Assembly (NCBI GenBank): GCA_963813345.1
Contig: CAWEYR010000026.1
Span: 186,001-250,000, forward strand
DNA: 64,000 nt
Direction of reading: 5' to 3'
DNA from: CAWDDA01 sp963813345
Lineage (GTDB): Bacteria; Acidobacteriota; Blastocatellia; RBC074
Shown here piece by piece: positions 29,815 to 40,138 of the stretch (position 1 is the stretch's first letter; every line of letters begins with the position of its first letter). The translations under genes were made by a program, and so were the position numbers. The notes beneath the pieces are model-generated. The model had not been told where the DNA came from and ran no database searches. It saw only the letters and a list, made by a program, of their open reading frames with translations.

Positions 29815-30549
29815 ATGACAACCAAAACGAACTCGAGTCCACAATCAACGGACGACGCAACTGGCAAGAGAACCTGCATTTTGATCGTCGAGGACGAACC
29901 TGCAATGATCGCGGGCCTGCGCGACAACTTTGAGTTCGAGGGTTACGACGTGATCAGTGCCGGAAACGGCGTGGAAGGCCTCGAGCGCGCTTTGACCGAT
30001 GAACCCGACCTTGTCGTTTTGGATCTGATGATGCCCAGGATGAGTGGCCTCGAGGTTTGCAAGCAATTGAAGGCGAAGAGGCCCTCAGTTCCCATCATCA
30101 TGCTGACAGCGCGCGGCCAGGAGATCGACAAGGTTGTTGGCCTTGAGTTAGGCGCCGATGACTATGTCACCAAGCCGTTCTCGATCCGCGAGCTGCTGGC
30201 ACGAGTGAAAGCCGTACTGCGACGAGCGTCGCCGCAATCAGGGGTTCCCGAGACTTATCGCTTCAGCGACATCGAGGTCAATATACGCGGCAACGAAGTG
30301 CGTCGCGCGGGCACCCCGATCGAGCTTTCAGCGAAAGAGTTCGCACTTCTCGCCTACTTCATATCTCATCCGACGGAAACGCTAAGTCGCGACCGGCTTC
30401 TGGATGCGGTCTGGGGTTATGAGAACTATCCTAACTCGCGCACTGTTGACACGCACATCGTTCACCTGCGGCAAAAACTAGAGCCGAATCCGGAAGAGCC
30501 TCGATTCATTCTGACCGTTCACGGAAGTGGTTATAAGTTCGTGGGGTGA
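29815..30549 (+). CDS. OmpR/PhoB-family response regulator
   Basis: Protein of 244 residues. The receiver domain (about 20-135) has the acidic pair in LIVEDEPAMIAG, the phospho-acceptor Asp in LVVLDLMMPRMSGLEV and the conserved Lys in ADDYVTKPFSIREL. The C-terminal winged-helix domain (150-244) has FALLAYFISHPTETLSRDRL and DTHIVHLRQKLE. DNA-binding transcription regulator, very likely phosphorylated by the kinase encoded just upstream. The frame is intact. Confidence 0.92.
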   Translation: MTTKTNSSPQSTDDATGKRTCILIVEDEPAMIAGLRDNFEFEGYDVISAGNGVEGLERALTDEPDLVVLDLMMPRMSGLEVCKQLKAKRPSVPIIMLTARGQEIDKVVGLELGADDYVTKPFSIRELLARVKAVLRRASPQSGVPETYRFSDIEVNIRGNEVRRAGTPIELSAKEFALLAYFISHPTETLSRDRLLDAVWGYENYPNSRTVDTHIVHLRQKLEPNPEEPRFILTVHGSGYKFVG

Positions 30550-30575
30550 GGACGACCCTCTTATGAGTATGAGTT

Positions 30576-31436
30576 ATGCAGGATTCTATGGCCGACTCGC
30601 AACCCTCGGTGCAGCAGGAAGCGCAGACACCATCACCGCCACACAATGACTCGGTTGAGCGCAAACGAGTCCGGCAACTTGAGCTCAAGGTTGCAGCGCT
30701 TCAGAGAGACTACAGCGAAGTGCACACCGCGCTCGTCGAGGCTGCTGAAGTGCACCGGCGCCTGTGTGCCCCCCGACAGGTCCGTTACGGCAACTTCGAG
30801 ATTGCCAGTGAAACATTCGCCGTTCGACACGTGCCCGGAGACTTTTTCACGGTCAAGGAGACCAGCAGTGGTGTAGTTCTCGCGCTGTGCGACATCTGCG
30901 GGAAAGGTCTGGGAGCAGGCATGTGGACAACGCATCTCGTGGGGCTCGTTGATGCGCACACATCGGTAAGCACTCTGCCAAATGAGATTGCCCGGGGAGT
31001 GAATGGTGACCTTTGCCGTCTGTCGCCAGTCGCGCCGATGGCGAGCATGTTCCTGGCAAGACTTGATCCGGCAAGCGGCAGGCTCGAGTACTGCAGCGCC
31101 GGACATCCTCCCGCGATGTTGCTGCGCGCCGATGGCAATCTGGAAACGCTTTCCGAAGGCGGACCGGTGCTCGGCATTCTTCCTGATGCTTCCTTTGCTC
31201 GAGGTGAAGTCGAATTGCGAGCTGGGGACACACTGCTGGCTTGCTCCGATGGCATCCTTGAATCGGTCAATGAAGTCGATCAGGAATTCGGGTATCAACG
31301 ACTCGAGGCCGAAATGCGCCACGCACGAGGAGATCCGGCTGAGGCATTGTTGTTTTCAGTTTTGGGCGCCGTGCAGGATTTCGCCGCCGCGCGTCCGCTG
31401 ATGGATGACATGACGCTTGTAGTTGTGCGGCGTTGA
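30576..31436 (+). CDS. SpoIIE-family protein serine phosphatase (PP2C type)
   Basis: Protein of 286 residues. A charged N-terminal helix, likely coiled coil (about 25-65, KRVRQLELKVAALQRDYSE), is followed by a SpoIIE phosphatase domain: VRHVPGDFFTVKETSSGVVL, the metal-binding LCDICGKGLGAGMW, YCSAGHPPAMLL, and LLACSDGILESVNEVDQEFG. RsbU-like proteins of this type control anti-sigma antagonists; no such partner is seen here. It lies 26 bases after the response regulator and probably shares its transcript. ATG 30576 and 30588 are both possible starts. Confidence 0.87.
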   Translation: MQDSMADSQPSVQQEAQTPSPPHNDSVERKRVRQLELKVAALQRDYSEVHTALVEAAEVHRRLCAPRQVRYGNFEIASETFAVRHVPGDFFTVKETSSGVVLALCDICGKGLGAGMWTTHLVGLVDAHTSVSTLPNEIARGVNGDLCRLSPVAPMASMFLARLDPASGRLEYCSAGHPPAMLLRADGNLETLSEGGPVLGILPDASFARGEVELRAGDTLLACSDGILESVNEVDQEFGYQRLEAEMRHARGDPAEALLFSVLGAVQDFAAARPLMDDMTLVVVRR

Positions 31437-31468
31437 ACTCAATAAATCTGACAAGAGGGAGGTTGATC

Positions 31469-31813
31469 ATGCCCGCAGAAACAATGCAGAGCCGGAATGA
31501 AGCTGATGGCGGTCTTGCAGTGCACGTTGCCGCAGTCTGCTGCGCAGGTGAGGTGCGCTTTATTACTGCCGCTACTTCATTTTCGTCGTTGGCTGCAGCG
31601 TTGGCTGAACATGTTCGAAAGAGCACGCCCGACCAGCTCTGGCCCGCAGATGCGAGGCGAGTCAACCGGCTGCTTGCAAAGAAGGAATTCGAGAGCGCCG
31701 TCGATCTCTACTTCCGCTCAGTAGGAGGTCGATGGGATCAGGAACGCCTTGTTGTTAACGTTGTCGAGAACCTGGGAGCGCCGGTCTCCTGGAGGACTAC
31801 TTCCGTTCTGTAG
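31469..31813 (+). CDS. Small protein of unknown function
   Basis: Protein of 114 residues starting MPAETMQSRNEADGGLAVHV at ATG 31469, with GAGGGAGG just upstream. I do not recognise a family. It has no signal peptide or membrane segment. Near the C-terminus it reads YFRSVGGRWDQERLVVNVVE. The same motif is found again 89 bases later as YFRSVG and, after a one-base shift, SDWDHERLVINVVKI followed by a stop at 31862-31864, so the 3' end of the gene seems to have been partly duplicated. It follows the SpoIIE phosphatase gene closely. Confidence 0.6.
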   Translation: MPAETMQSRNEADGGLAVHVAAVCCAGEVRFITAATSFSSLAAALAEHVRKSTPDQLWPADARRVNRLLAKKEFESAVDLYFRSVGGRWDQERLVVNVVENLGAPVSWRTTSVL

Positions 31814-31859
31814 GTGAGCGACTGGGATCACGAGCGCCTCGTGATCAACGTCGTCAAAA
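31709..31859 (+). repeat. Diverged tandem duplication at a gene 3' end
   Basis: Unit 1 (31709-31770) and unit 2 (31798-31859) both begin TACTTCCG and encode YFRSVG...RLVxNVV. They differ at many positions, mostly in third codon places, which suggests that the duplication was once under coding constraint. The start-to-start distance is 89 bases, not a multiple of three. Confidence 0.6.
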
Positions 31860-31985
31860 TCTAAGCGATCGAAAAGCATGTAGACCGGTTGTCGCCTCCG
31901 ATGAAAGCGCTCGCTCTCAGGCAACAAACCAAAGCTAGTACAGCGTTCAAGGCAACGTTGGGTTCGTGCTATCCTCCCGGAACGA

Positions 31986-34900
31986 ATGACCGACGAAATC
32001 CAGGAATCGCCCCTGCCCGAAACGCTCCAGTCCGGGAAGATACGGTTACGGAAGAATGTCTCGACCCTTCTAAGCGCGACGCTCTTTATTGCGCTTATGC
32101 GCAGCGACTCTGTGCTCGACAACGAGCGACGAGCGGCTACCCATCAGCACCTTCACTTCGGCTGACGGACTCGGCAGCAATTCCGTGAGTTACGTGATGC
32201 GCGACTCACGCGGGCTTTTGTGGTTCTGCACGCGCGATGGTCTGAGTCGCTTTGACGGCTCGCGGTTCGTTACCTATCAAGTAGGCTACTACGAGCGCAC
32301 CTCCCGGCATTGAATATATCCTTGAAACTCGGCGAAGGCATCTATTGGATCACTACGACCGGCGGGCTATACCGCTTCGACCCAAAGGCTCCAGTCGCTA
32401 CCGGAACGCCAAAAATAGGACGACTGAAGCTGAACGCCAGGTGGATGGGCGGTTGGCGCGGCTTTCTTTACGAAGACCGCCACGGCAATGTGTGGTCCGG
32501 ATGTTGACGGCCTTCATCGAATGAAAGAGAGAGACCGAATCAGTCTCTTTCGAGCGGGTCGAATTGAATTTGCCTCGATCTTTGTCAGGTGATTTCGTCG
32601 TTATTTACGTCTACGAAGGGCATGACGGCAGTCTGTGGCTCGTCACAACCTAGGGGCTTGTGCGACGTTTGCCTGACGGACGCGAGTTATTTACAGCGTC
32701 ACATACCATCACTCACGGATACGCTGATCTCCGTGCTGGAGGACCGCGGCGGCAGAATCTGGGTCGGGCGTCCATCGGGAGTCTACGTCCTCAACCCTGA
32801 ATCGCTAGACGAGATGGCACATCTCGGCTCTTTTACCGTACGCAAGTTGGATGATTTAGCTCGTGTACGATCGTCATAGGGAGAATACAAGCCTCCTGCC
32901 TGAAAAGCCGGGCCAGATAATAAAGTTCGCAAACCACGAACGGATACCTCATCGATAAGTTCTTGTATCAATCCAGCGACGGACACATCTGGATTTCCGC
33001 GAGAAACGGAGTAGTTGTATATGATGGTCGATCTTTTCATCGACATACTGCCGAAGAGGGAATGCTCAATGGCCCTGTACTGTATGGTTGAAGATACAGA
33101 AGGGCAATCTCTGGCTTGGCTTGTCAACGGGTGTGTTTCGCCTCGACCGCCGTGGGCTGACGACTTACGACCTTTCCGACAGGTCTGAAGTCTCCGACTA
33201 TTGTTGCGGTGAGTGAAAGTCGTGACGGCAAACTGTATGCGGCGAGTTACAATTCCTTTCCGAGCCAGTTCGACGGGAAAGGGTTTCAAACTATTCGTCC
33301 GCCGTTACCGCCAGACGCGCGGTGCATGTGGAATTCAAAGGTTGTCTTTCAGGATTACACCGGCGAGTGGTGGATTCTGACGAATGAAAAGTCGTACCGC
33401 TTTGCTGCTTCGCAGGATTTCAGCGCGCTGGCCAGGCAGCGCCCACTAGCCACATATTCAAGCACGCGACGGTTTGAAAACTAATCAGATATGTTTTACA
33501 TCTTTGAAGACTCGAACGGAGATTTATGGATTAGCGTTCGTGGTACAACTACATCGGCGAAAAGCGGTCTATCAAGGTGGAGTCGCAAAACGGAAAAGTT
33601 CTACACCTTCTCGGCAGCTGAAGGCTTTCCGACAACGTAAGTTACCTTCTTCGTTTACCGAAGAGCGCAACGGCAATATCTGGCTCGGCTTTTACGAAGG
33701 TGGGCTGGCGCGTCACGTCTAACGGACGCTTCACCGAATCTACAACTGCCGACGGTTTGACGGACGGACTTATCGCGGCGTTGCACCTCGACCAGGCAGG
33801 CAGATTGTGGGTTGCATCCTCACTGGGCGGTTTGAGCCGGGTTGATAACCCGTGCTCCCCTTATGCCTCAGCTTCGTGAATTACAGCACTGACAATGGAT
33901 TGGCGAGCAATAACGTCCGCTACGATCACCGAAGATTTGTACGGCAACATTTACGCTGGCACGGCGCGCGGAATTTAAAGGCTCTCGCCAGGACGCGACA
34001 CGCTTCATCAAGCATTATTCGGTCAAGGATGGTTTAGCCGGTGATTTCGTCAACGTCGCATTTCGTGACAGGAGCGGCGCGTTGTGGTTCGGCACTCCGA
34101 ATGGCTTATCGCGGCTCATTCCTGAAGCCGAGGCTCAACACGACCGCGCCGACAGTGTGGTTGGGGAGGTCTTCGCATAGCCGGAGAGAGCCGTTGGGTT
34201 CCCGAACTCGGCGGCACAGAAATCTTCGGCCTCGAACAGACGCCCGACGCAGAACAATTTGCAGATTGATTTTCTTCGCCATCGACTTCAACGTGGGCGA
34301 AGGCTTGCACTATCAGTACATACTTGAAGGCGCGGATAACGGTTGGAGCGCTCCCTACTGAACAGCGCACTGTAAACTATCGCGAATCTTCGGCCCGTTT
34401 CTTTTCTTTATTATCGGTTCGCGCCGTAATGAGCAGAAGGCGTGGCCTAGTGTATCGGCCTGCCTACGATTTCATTTCAGCGTACTTGGCCCCGGTCTGG
34501 CAGTCGATGGTGGTTTCTTCTCCTCGGTAGCATTCATCATCGTCGCGGCAATGATCGTTTTCATTCGAGCGGTACCGTGCAGGAAGAGTAAGAGTCATCA
34601 AAGAAAGCGAGGACCGTTTTCGAACACTGGCCGAGACGGCTTCCGACGCGATCATCACCATAGACGAGCAGAGCACCATCATCTATGTGAACCCGGCGGC
34701 AGAACAGGTCTTTGGCCACACGCATCGAAGAGATGCTCGGCCAGCGAACTCACGATGCTCATGCCCGAGTACCTGCGCCATCTGCATAAGGCGGGACTGT
34801 CGCGGTACGCCGAGACCGGCAACCGGCACATTGGGTGGGAAGCGGTCGAGCTTCCGGGCCTGCACAAGGATGGCCGCGAGATCCCGCTCGAACTCTCGTT

Positions 34901-35669
34901 CGGTGAGTTCACCCAGAAACAGTCAAACGATTTTTTACCGGCGTCGCCCGCGACATCACCGAGCGCAAACGGGCTGAAGAAGCGCTGAGGAAGAGTCGCG
35001 AAGAACGCCTGGTCGAACTCGAACACGTGCGCAGGCGAATAGCTACCGATCTGCACGACGACATAGGGTCGAGCCTCTCGCAGATCTTCCTGCTGAGCGA
35101 AGTCGCGCAACAGAGGATTGGACGAGATGGCGACGTCGGTCCGAGGAGCCGCTTTCAATGATCGCAGACGCCTCGCACGAACTGGTTGGCTCGATGAGCG
35201 ACATAGTCTGGGCCATAAACCCGCATAAAGACCATCTCAGTGATCTCGTCCAGCGCATGCGACGATTTGCGAGCGAAGTTCTGGAGGCGCGCAACATCGA
35301 GCTACGTTTTCGCGCACCCGGCTCCGAACAGGATGTGCGACTCGACGCAAGCATCCGCCGCGAAGTGTTTCTAGTATTCAAAGAGAGCCGTCAACAACCT
35401 GGCGCGCCATTCCCAGTGCCGAGAAGCCGACATCGAGTTCCAGGCCTGGAAAACGACGCGCTGACGCTCAAGCTGAGCGACAATGGAAGAAGGATTCGAT
35501 CCCATCTCGCGAAAGCGAAGGCCACGGCCTGGTCAGCATGCGAGAACGAGCCCAATCGATTGGAGGCACGTCTTCGAGCTGATCTCGGCCGCCCGACAAG
35601 GGCACTACAATTACCCTGCAGGTGCCTCTGGATCAACCTTATCACATCTCTCAGGTGATGCCTACCTGA
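31986..35669 (+). pseudogene. Two-component-propeller sensor kinase (Reg_prop, Y_Y_Y, PAS, HisKA_3), many frameshifts
   Basis: Remains of a hybrid sensor of about 1,227 residues. Pieces appear in order in shifting frames: a possible start MTDEIQESPLPETLQSGK (31986); propeller repeats (GLGSNSVSYVMRDSRGLLWF, TRDGLSRFDG, VLEDRGGRIWVGRPSG, ERNGNIWLGFYEGGL); a Y_Y_Y domain (LHYQYILEGADNGWSAP, about 34305); a membrane segment (about 34515-34565); a PAS domain (DAIITIDEQSTIIYVNPAAE, LPGLHKDGREIPLELS); HisKA_3 (RIATDLHDDIGSSLSQIFLL); and an ATPase domain ending TITLQVPLDQPYHISQVMPT with the stop at 35667-35669. At least ten indels are needed. No internal stop remains once frames are joined in the parts I checked, so sequencing error is possible, but the density is the highest in the window. 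The cognate regulator is next door. Confidence 0.75.
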
Positions 35670-35681
35670 ATAGGTGGGGAC
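35661..35681. promoter_or_regulatory. Inverted-repeat operator candidate upstream of the LuxR-type regulator
   Basis: CCTACCTGAATAGGTGGGGA: an imperfect 7-bp inverted repeat followed by GGGGAC, 95 bases before the regulator start. It matches the site at 36580-36600. It overlaps the stop codon of the sensor gene. Confidence 0.5.
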
Positions 35682-35775
35682 GCGCCGGCACCTTTTGGGT
35701 ATACACTGGAGACCAATCCGGAAGAGATTCACGTCACTCGAGCTCGTCAAGCCCTCTGTCGGTCAGGAGAAGATC

Positions 35776-36474
35776 ATGTCCGATATGGATAGTCTGGGTT
35801 CGACACCAAAATCGACAACGGCAGGCTCTCAAACCGAAAGTAATCAGGGTAGCCCTGGTCGAAGACCGGCGCGAAATCCGCGAAGCTCTGGTAGCGATAA
35901 TCGACGGCACAGAAGGATTCCGATGCACCGGCAGCTTTCGCACGATGGAGCAGGCGCTTGCCGAAATCGGCCGCGAACTGCCTGACGTCGTATTGTCGGA
36001 CATAGGTCTGCCGGGGATGAGCGGAATCGAGGGCATCGGCCATTCTGAAAGAGCGCTATCCCGGAGATGTTCCTCCTGATGCTGACGGTCTACGAAGATG
36101 ACGAACGCATATTCGATGCGCTGTGTGCAGGGGCGTGCGGGTACTTATTGAAGAGAACATCACCGGCGCGGTTGTTGGAAAGCCTGAGAGAAGCAGTGCA
36201 AGGAGGCTCGCCGATGTCGCCGGAGGTAGCAAGGCGAGTAGTCAAACTCTTTCGCGATTTTCGCCCGCCGGAAAAAGCCGACTATCAACTGACGCCTCAT
36301 GAGACGCGATTGTTGAAGCTGCTTGTCGAAGGCCACACATACAAGACTGCTGCAGCTGAATTGAATGTGAGCATCAACACGATCTCCTTCCATATGAAGC
36401 ATGTCTACGAGAAGTTGCAAGTCCACTCGAAATCCGAAGCCGTCGCAAAAGCTCTCCTGAACCGGCTCATCTAA
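35776..36474 (+). CDS. LuxR/NarL-family response regulator, frameshifted near 35830 and 36045
   Basis: Protein of about 232 residues. A short N-terminal lead (MSDMDSLGSTPKSTTAGS) is followed in a second frame by the receiver domain: VIRVALVEDRREIREALVAI, with the phospho-acceptor Asp in LPDVVLSDIGLPGMSGIEGI. In a third frame it continues FLLMLTVYEDDERIFDAL, GYLLKRTSPARLLESLREAV and a C-terminal helix-turn-helix (YQLTPHETRLLKLLVEG, ELNVSINTISFHMKHVYEKL). NarL-type regulators pair with HisKA_3 kinases, which is exactly the gene upstream. A 21-bp perfect hairpin follows the stop. Confidence 0.83.
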
Positions 36475-36495
36475 GCGCGGACTGCTTTAATCTAT

Positions 36496-36543
36496 AACGA
36501 CGAACGGCGCGCCGATGTCTATATCGGCGCGCCGTTCGTCGTT
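36496..36543 (+). terminator. Perfect 21-bp hairpin after the response regulator gene
   Basis: AACGACGAACGGCGCGCCGAT and its exact complement enclose a six-base loop GTCTAT. It starts about 20 bases after the stop of the regulator gene. No T-run follows, so a transcription-stop role is inferred from position and stability. Confidence 0.65.
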
Positions 36544-36579
36544 GTGAGATTCATCTCAAACGACATCGCCTGAGAATGA

Positions 36580-36600
36580 CTACCTGACCAGGTAGGGGAC
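36580..36600. promoter_or_regulatory. Inverted-repeat operator candidate upstream of the surface-protein gene
   Basis: CTACCTGACCAGGTAG is a perfect 7-bp inverted repeat with a two-base centre, followed by GGGGAC. The same arrangement occurs at 35661. It lies 90 bases before the surface-protein start, nearly the same distance as the other site from the regulator start. Confidence 0.5.
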
Positions 36601-36689
36601 AGCCACTTCACTTCCGAGTATTCCTTACACGACCGCGAATGACTTTTGAAATGGCTACGAAACACTCAGAGGAAACAAGGAGAACAACA

Positions 36690-38691
36690 ATGACGATTCA
36701 TCACAAATCAATGAAACTGGTCGCACTGGTGGCGCTGACCGCAATCTTGTCCATTTGGTATGCGGGCCCGGCAGCTGCGGCTGACCGGTACAGGAGAAAC
36801 GGCGGGAAGAAACGAAGAGTCAGGATCAAGAACTCTCGCAGACAGCATTTATCTATCAGGGCCAACTGAAAGGTGAGAGCACGCCCGTCACTGGCTACTA
36901 TAACTTTCAGTTCACTCTGTATGCAGGACAGACCGGTGGTGAGGTGCGCCGGCTCAATGATCTCTGAGCGCGTTAACCTTGCCAAAGGCTTCTTCAAAGT
37001 GCAATTGGACTTTGGCAGCGCCAGCGGCGGAGGGAAAGAAAGCTGGCTGGGAATTGCACTGCGCCCTGCTGAGAGTAGCGAGGATTACGCGGTGCTGTCG
37101 CCGCGACATCGCCTGACTCCCACGCCGTACGCAATTCTCGCGCAACACCGGGCAGTGGAGCCTGATCGGTATTCCGATAGGTTTCGTTGATAGTGCGAGT
37201 CTGGCCACGCTCAGCGACCCTTTACAGGAAGACGCGGCGAGCCCCGCGAAAACGATTGCGAAGGCTGAGCCGGACTAGGAAAAAACGCATGCCAGGTTCT
37301 ACAAAGGACGCCAATCTACTACCCGGGCCCTCTGAGGCAGGGGGGTGGACGGATGATGGCGCGGTGGTCAGGCTCACCACTGGCACCGACCGGGTAGGTA
37401 TTGGCACGACGAACGCGGGTAGTAAGCTCAACGTTTACACGACCGCCAGCGAGGTGGCCGGCCGGTTCGAGATCAACAACGCGAGCAGCGCGTTTCCTGC
37501 CATCTCGGCATTCACCAACGGCGGCGAGGACAGCCCTGCGAGCACGAACTACCGGTACTGGCAGGGCTGCCTTTTTTTCAAGCACGAATCCTGGCATTGA
37601 GAGCACAGCGGTAGGCGTTGATACCGTGCATGGCTTCGGTATCAGCTCGTACAGCAACGGCGGCACGGCCATCTACGGAGGGACGTCCAGCTCCACGAAG
37701 CCAGCAGGGCACTTCGAGGTCCTGAGCCCTACCAGTTCCGCCCATGCGATCCGCGGTGAAGCCAAGGGAACCGGGGCCGGAGTTGCTGGAAGTGGCAGAA
37801 CGGGCGTTGCCGGTTCTGGCACCGAGCTCGGGAGTCCACGGCTCAAGTTCCGATGGAATCGGCGTCTCCGGCTCAAGCGTCAATAGTACGGGCGTTCTGG
37901 GCTACAGCAGTTATGGCACGGCGGGAAAATTCGTTAACGGCATTGGTACCAAGCAATACGAATCCAACGCTCGAAGCCAGATCTTTCGACATGGGTCCGG
38001 CAGGGCGGTTTGAGTCCGACGCTACCACTACGCTTGAGGTGCATGGGGAGTCGCGATGGGATCTACAGCTGAAACTAGCAGGGCCCCGGCAGCCACTATG
38101 CAGGAAGGTTCTTCAACACCAATCTCATCAGTACTGGCGACGGAACGTCTCGGCGGCGCGCTTTACGCCGTTAATCGCGCGCCATTGAGCGTCACAGCCA
38201 AATTCCTCCAATTCGGGTGGAGGCGTTGCGATTTACGCAGACAAAACCAGGGTGTCAGTGCTGGAGATTTACGGCGGCGCGGACCTCGCCGAGAAGTTTG
38301 AAGTCAGCGAGCCAGCCCGTCCGGGCATGGTGGTAGCCATTGATCCCGATCGTCCCGGCTCGCTCTGCGTCGCGCGCGGCGCTTATAACCGGCGGGTGGC
38401 GGGCGTCATTAGCGGCGCCAACAATTTGGATGCCGGGATGATCCTGGCCGATATGCCGGGCGTGAAAGACTCGCTGCCGCTGGCACTGAGTGGCCGCGTC
38501 TGGGTCAACGCCGATGCAACCAATCGGGCGATTGCGCCCGGCGATCTGCTCACGACCGCCGCTCGTCGCGGCCATGCCACTGAAGGTCGTCAACCATGCC
38601 AGGGCGCAGGGAGCGATCATCGGCAAGGCGATAACCGGACTAAAGAAAGGCCAGACCGGGCATGGTGCTGGTGCTGATCAATCTTCAGTAA
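36690..38691 (+). pseudogene. Secreted surface protein with Gly/Ser repeat region, many frameshifts
   Basis: Protein of about 666 residues in broken frames. Start ATG 36690 with AAGGAG upstream; signal peptide LVALVALTAILSIWYAGPA ending AAA. Then come the N-terminal family motif TAFIYQGQLKGESTPVTGYY, LDFGSASGGGKESWLGIALR, LSPRHRLTPTPYAI, and VGIGTT as in proteins carrying fibre-like repeats. A Gly/Ser/Val-rich region follows (GTGAGVAGSGRTGVAGSG, GVLGYSSYGTAGKFVNG). The C-terminal domain is FEVSEPARPGMVVAIDPD, VAGVISGANNLDAG, and in the last frame AIIGKAITGLKKGQTGMVLV with the stop at 38689-38691. Probably a cell-surface fibre protein. At least six indels are needed. A putative regulator-binding site lies 90 bases upstream. 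Confidence 0.7.
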
Positions 38692-38789
38692 GGGAGGGCC
38701 AAAAAACATGAACGGGCGAAATATTTAAGACTATCCGATTCTCGAAGGAAGAAGGCCAGAGCAACTGGCACTTCACAAGGAGCCGAGCG

Positions 38790-40013
38790 ATGAAACAGAC
38801 TGTCACCACCAGGCTGGCGACGCGGCCAGCAAAACGAATCCTTATAACAATGCTCTGCGCGGGGTTGTTGGTGTTCGGGCAAGCACAGTGGTTTTCTGCA
38901 CCCAGCGCTCTAGGCGCACAACAGCAGGCCTATGAAGCCTACTACAGGTACCTGAATCAAGACTACCCGAATGCACTCCAACCCGGATGGCACGAAAATG
39001 TTCAAGGGATTACCCACGACCCCACGAACTGGTTCATCACGCAAACCGATAAGGTTTGGAAAATCCCGGTGTCTCAAGACCTCGATGACGTCAGTTGTGG
39101 TGATCCGGGAGTCGCGTGCAAGACATTCAACGATTGGCCTGCCCTAAGTGAGTACAATCGATATGGGCGATCCGGAGTTCTTCGGCGGATTCATCTTCAT
39201 ACCAGTGGATGAATTCACGGACCTCGGCGGCGAAGAGCCCTTTGCGCCACCTGCGATTGCCGCGATTCGAGCTGATACACTCGAATACGTTGGTCACGCT
39301 CCCCTCCCCGCAGACACCAGCACCGCGTGGTGCGCCATAGATGCTCAGGGTACTGTGTACGCCTCACACGCTACTGATGGAGCGGTGGTTAACAGGTTCC
39401 GCATTGTCTGGACCGACAGCGGCACGCTGACGTTCTCGACCGTGCCTCCACTCCTCCTTTCCGTCGCCCCCCAGGATATCCAGGGCGGTGTAGTCTCTCC
39501 AAGTGGCGAATTGTTGTATATATGCGCAGGTAGCCTTTATGACACGCTTCCCAGCCACGGAATCAGTGTTTTCGATATATCTAACGGGAAGCGCATCAAG
39601 CACTCCACGAACATGAGCGGACCATTTAACACGGAGGGCTTTAACTATGGGTATAGTTCGGGTTTCCCCGTCTACGACGAGCCCGAGGGGCTCACAATTT
39701 GGGATTTGGATGGTGGCCAGGCACCGGGCATCCGCGGCCAACTCCACGTTCTCCTTCTCAACAACGACGATCCGGACCCTGATAATGTTACTTTGAAACA
39801 TTACACCCACACCATCTGGGTGGATCTGGCTTACAGTGATGTTGAGGACGGCAACCTTGAGACCCCGTTCAACACGGTCGCTGAGGCCCTTAATTTTGCC
39901 TGGGAAGGTACGCGGATCAGCATAAAGGGAGGGTCTTACCCGGAGCCTCATCACCACGTCAAAGCGTGTCCAGATGACCGCCAGGCAGGGGACGTGCCAT
40001 CATCGGACAGTAG
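38790..40013 (+). CDS. Secreted protein ending in a short parallel-beta-helix-like segment, frameshifted
   Basis: Protein of about 407 residues; family not recognised with certainty. The first frame has a signal peptide (ILITMLCAGLLVFGQAQWFS) and ITHDPTNWFITQTDKVWKIP. Near 39145 the frame shifts, and GDPEFFGGFIFIPVDEFTDL continues a propeller-like domain (GVVSPSGELLYICAGSLYD). The C-terminal part HTIWVDLAYSDVEDGNLETP and TRISIKGGSYPE resembles the first turns of pectate-lyase-like proteins. The open frame runs on to 40146. Allowing two more shifts gives SKRVQMTARQG and then IIGQ with a stop at 40011-40013, 29 bases before a hairpin, which I take as the real end. Confidence 0.65.
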
Positions 40014-40041
40014 ACGCGGCGAGATATTATCAACAACATTC

Positions 40042-40078
40042 AGCCCGTCTGACCGCGTTCTGCGCGTGAAGACGGGCT
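40042..40078. terminator. Rho-independent-like terminator between convergent genes
   Basis: AGCCCGTCT (40042-40050) pairs with AGACGGGCT (40070-40078), followed by GCTTCGTTTTCTT. It lies after the inferred stop of the secreted-protein gene and before the end of the convergent barrel gene. Confidence 0.6.
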
Positions 40079-40138
40079 GCTTCGTTTTCTTCACTGTTGG
40101 CGAGCAGAGAGTTGACCGGTCTCGCTTCTTTGTGCACT

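Noticed and set aside
36690..38691. Tail-fibre-like repeats suggesting a prophage
   Set aside because: There are no other phage genes, the protein has a Sec signal peptide, and its N-terminal domain is common in free-standing secreted proteins of Acidobacteriota.
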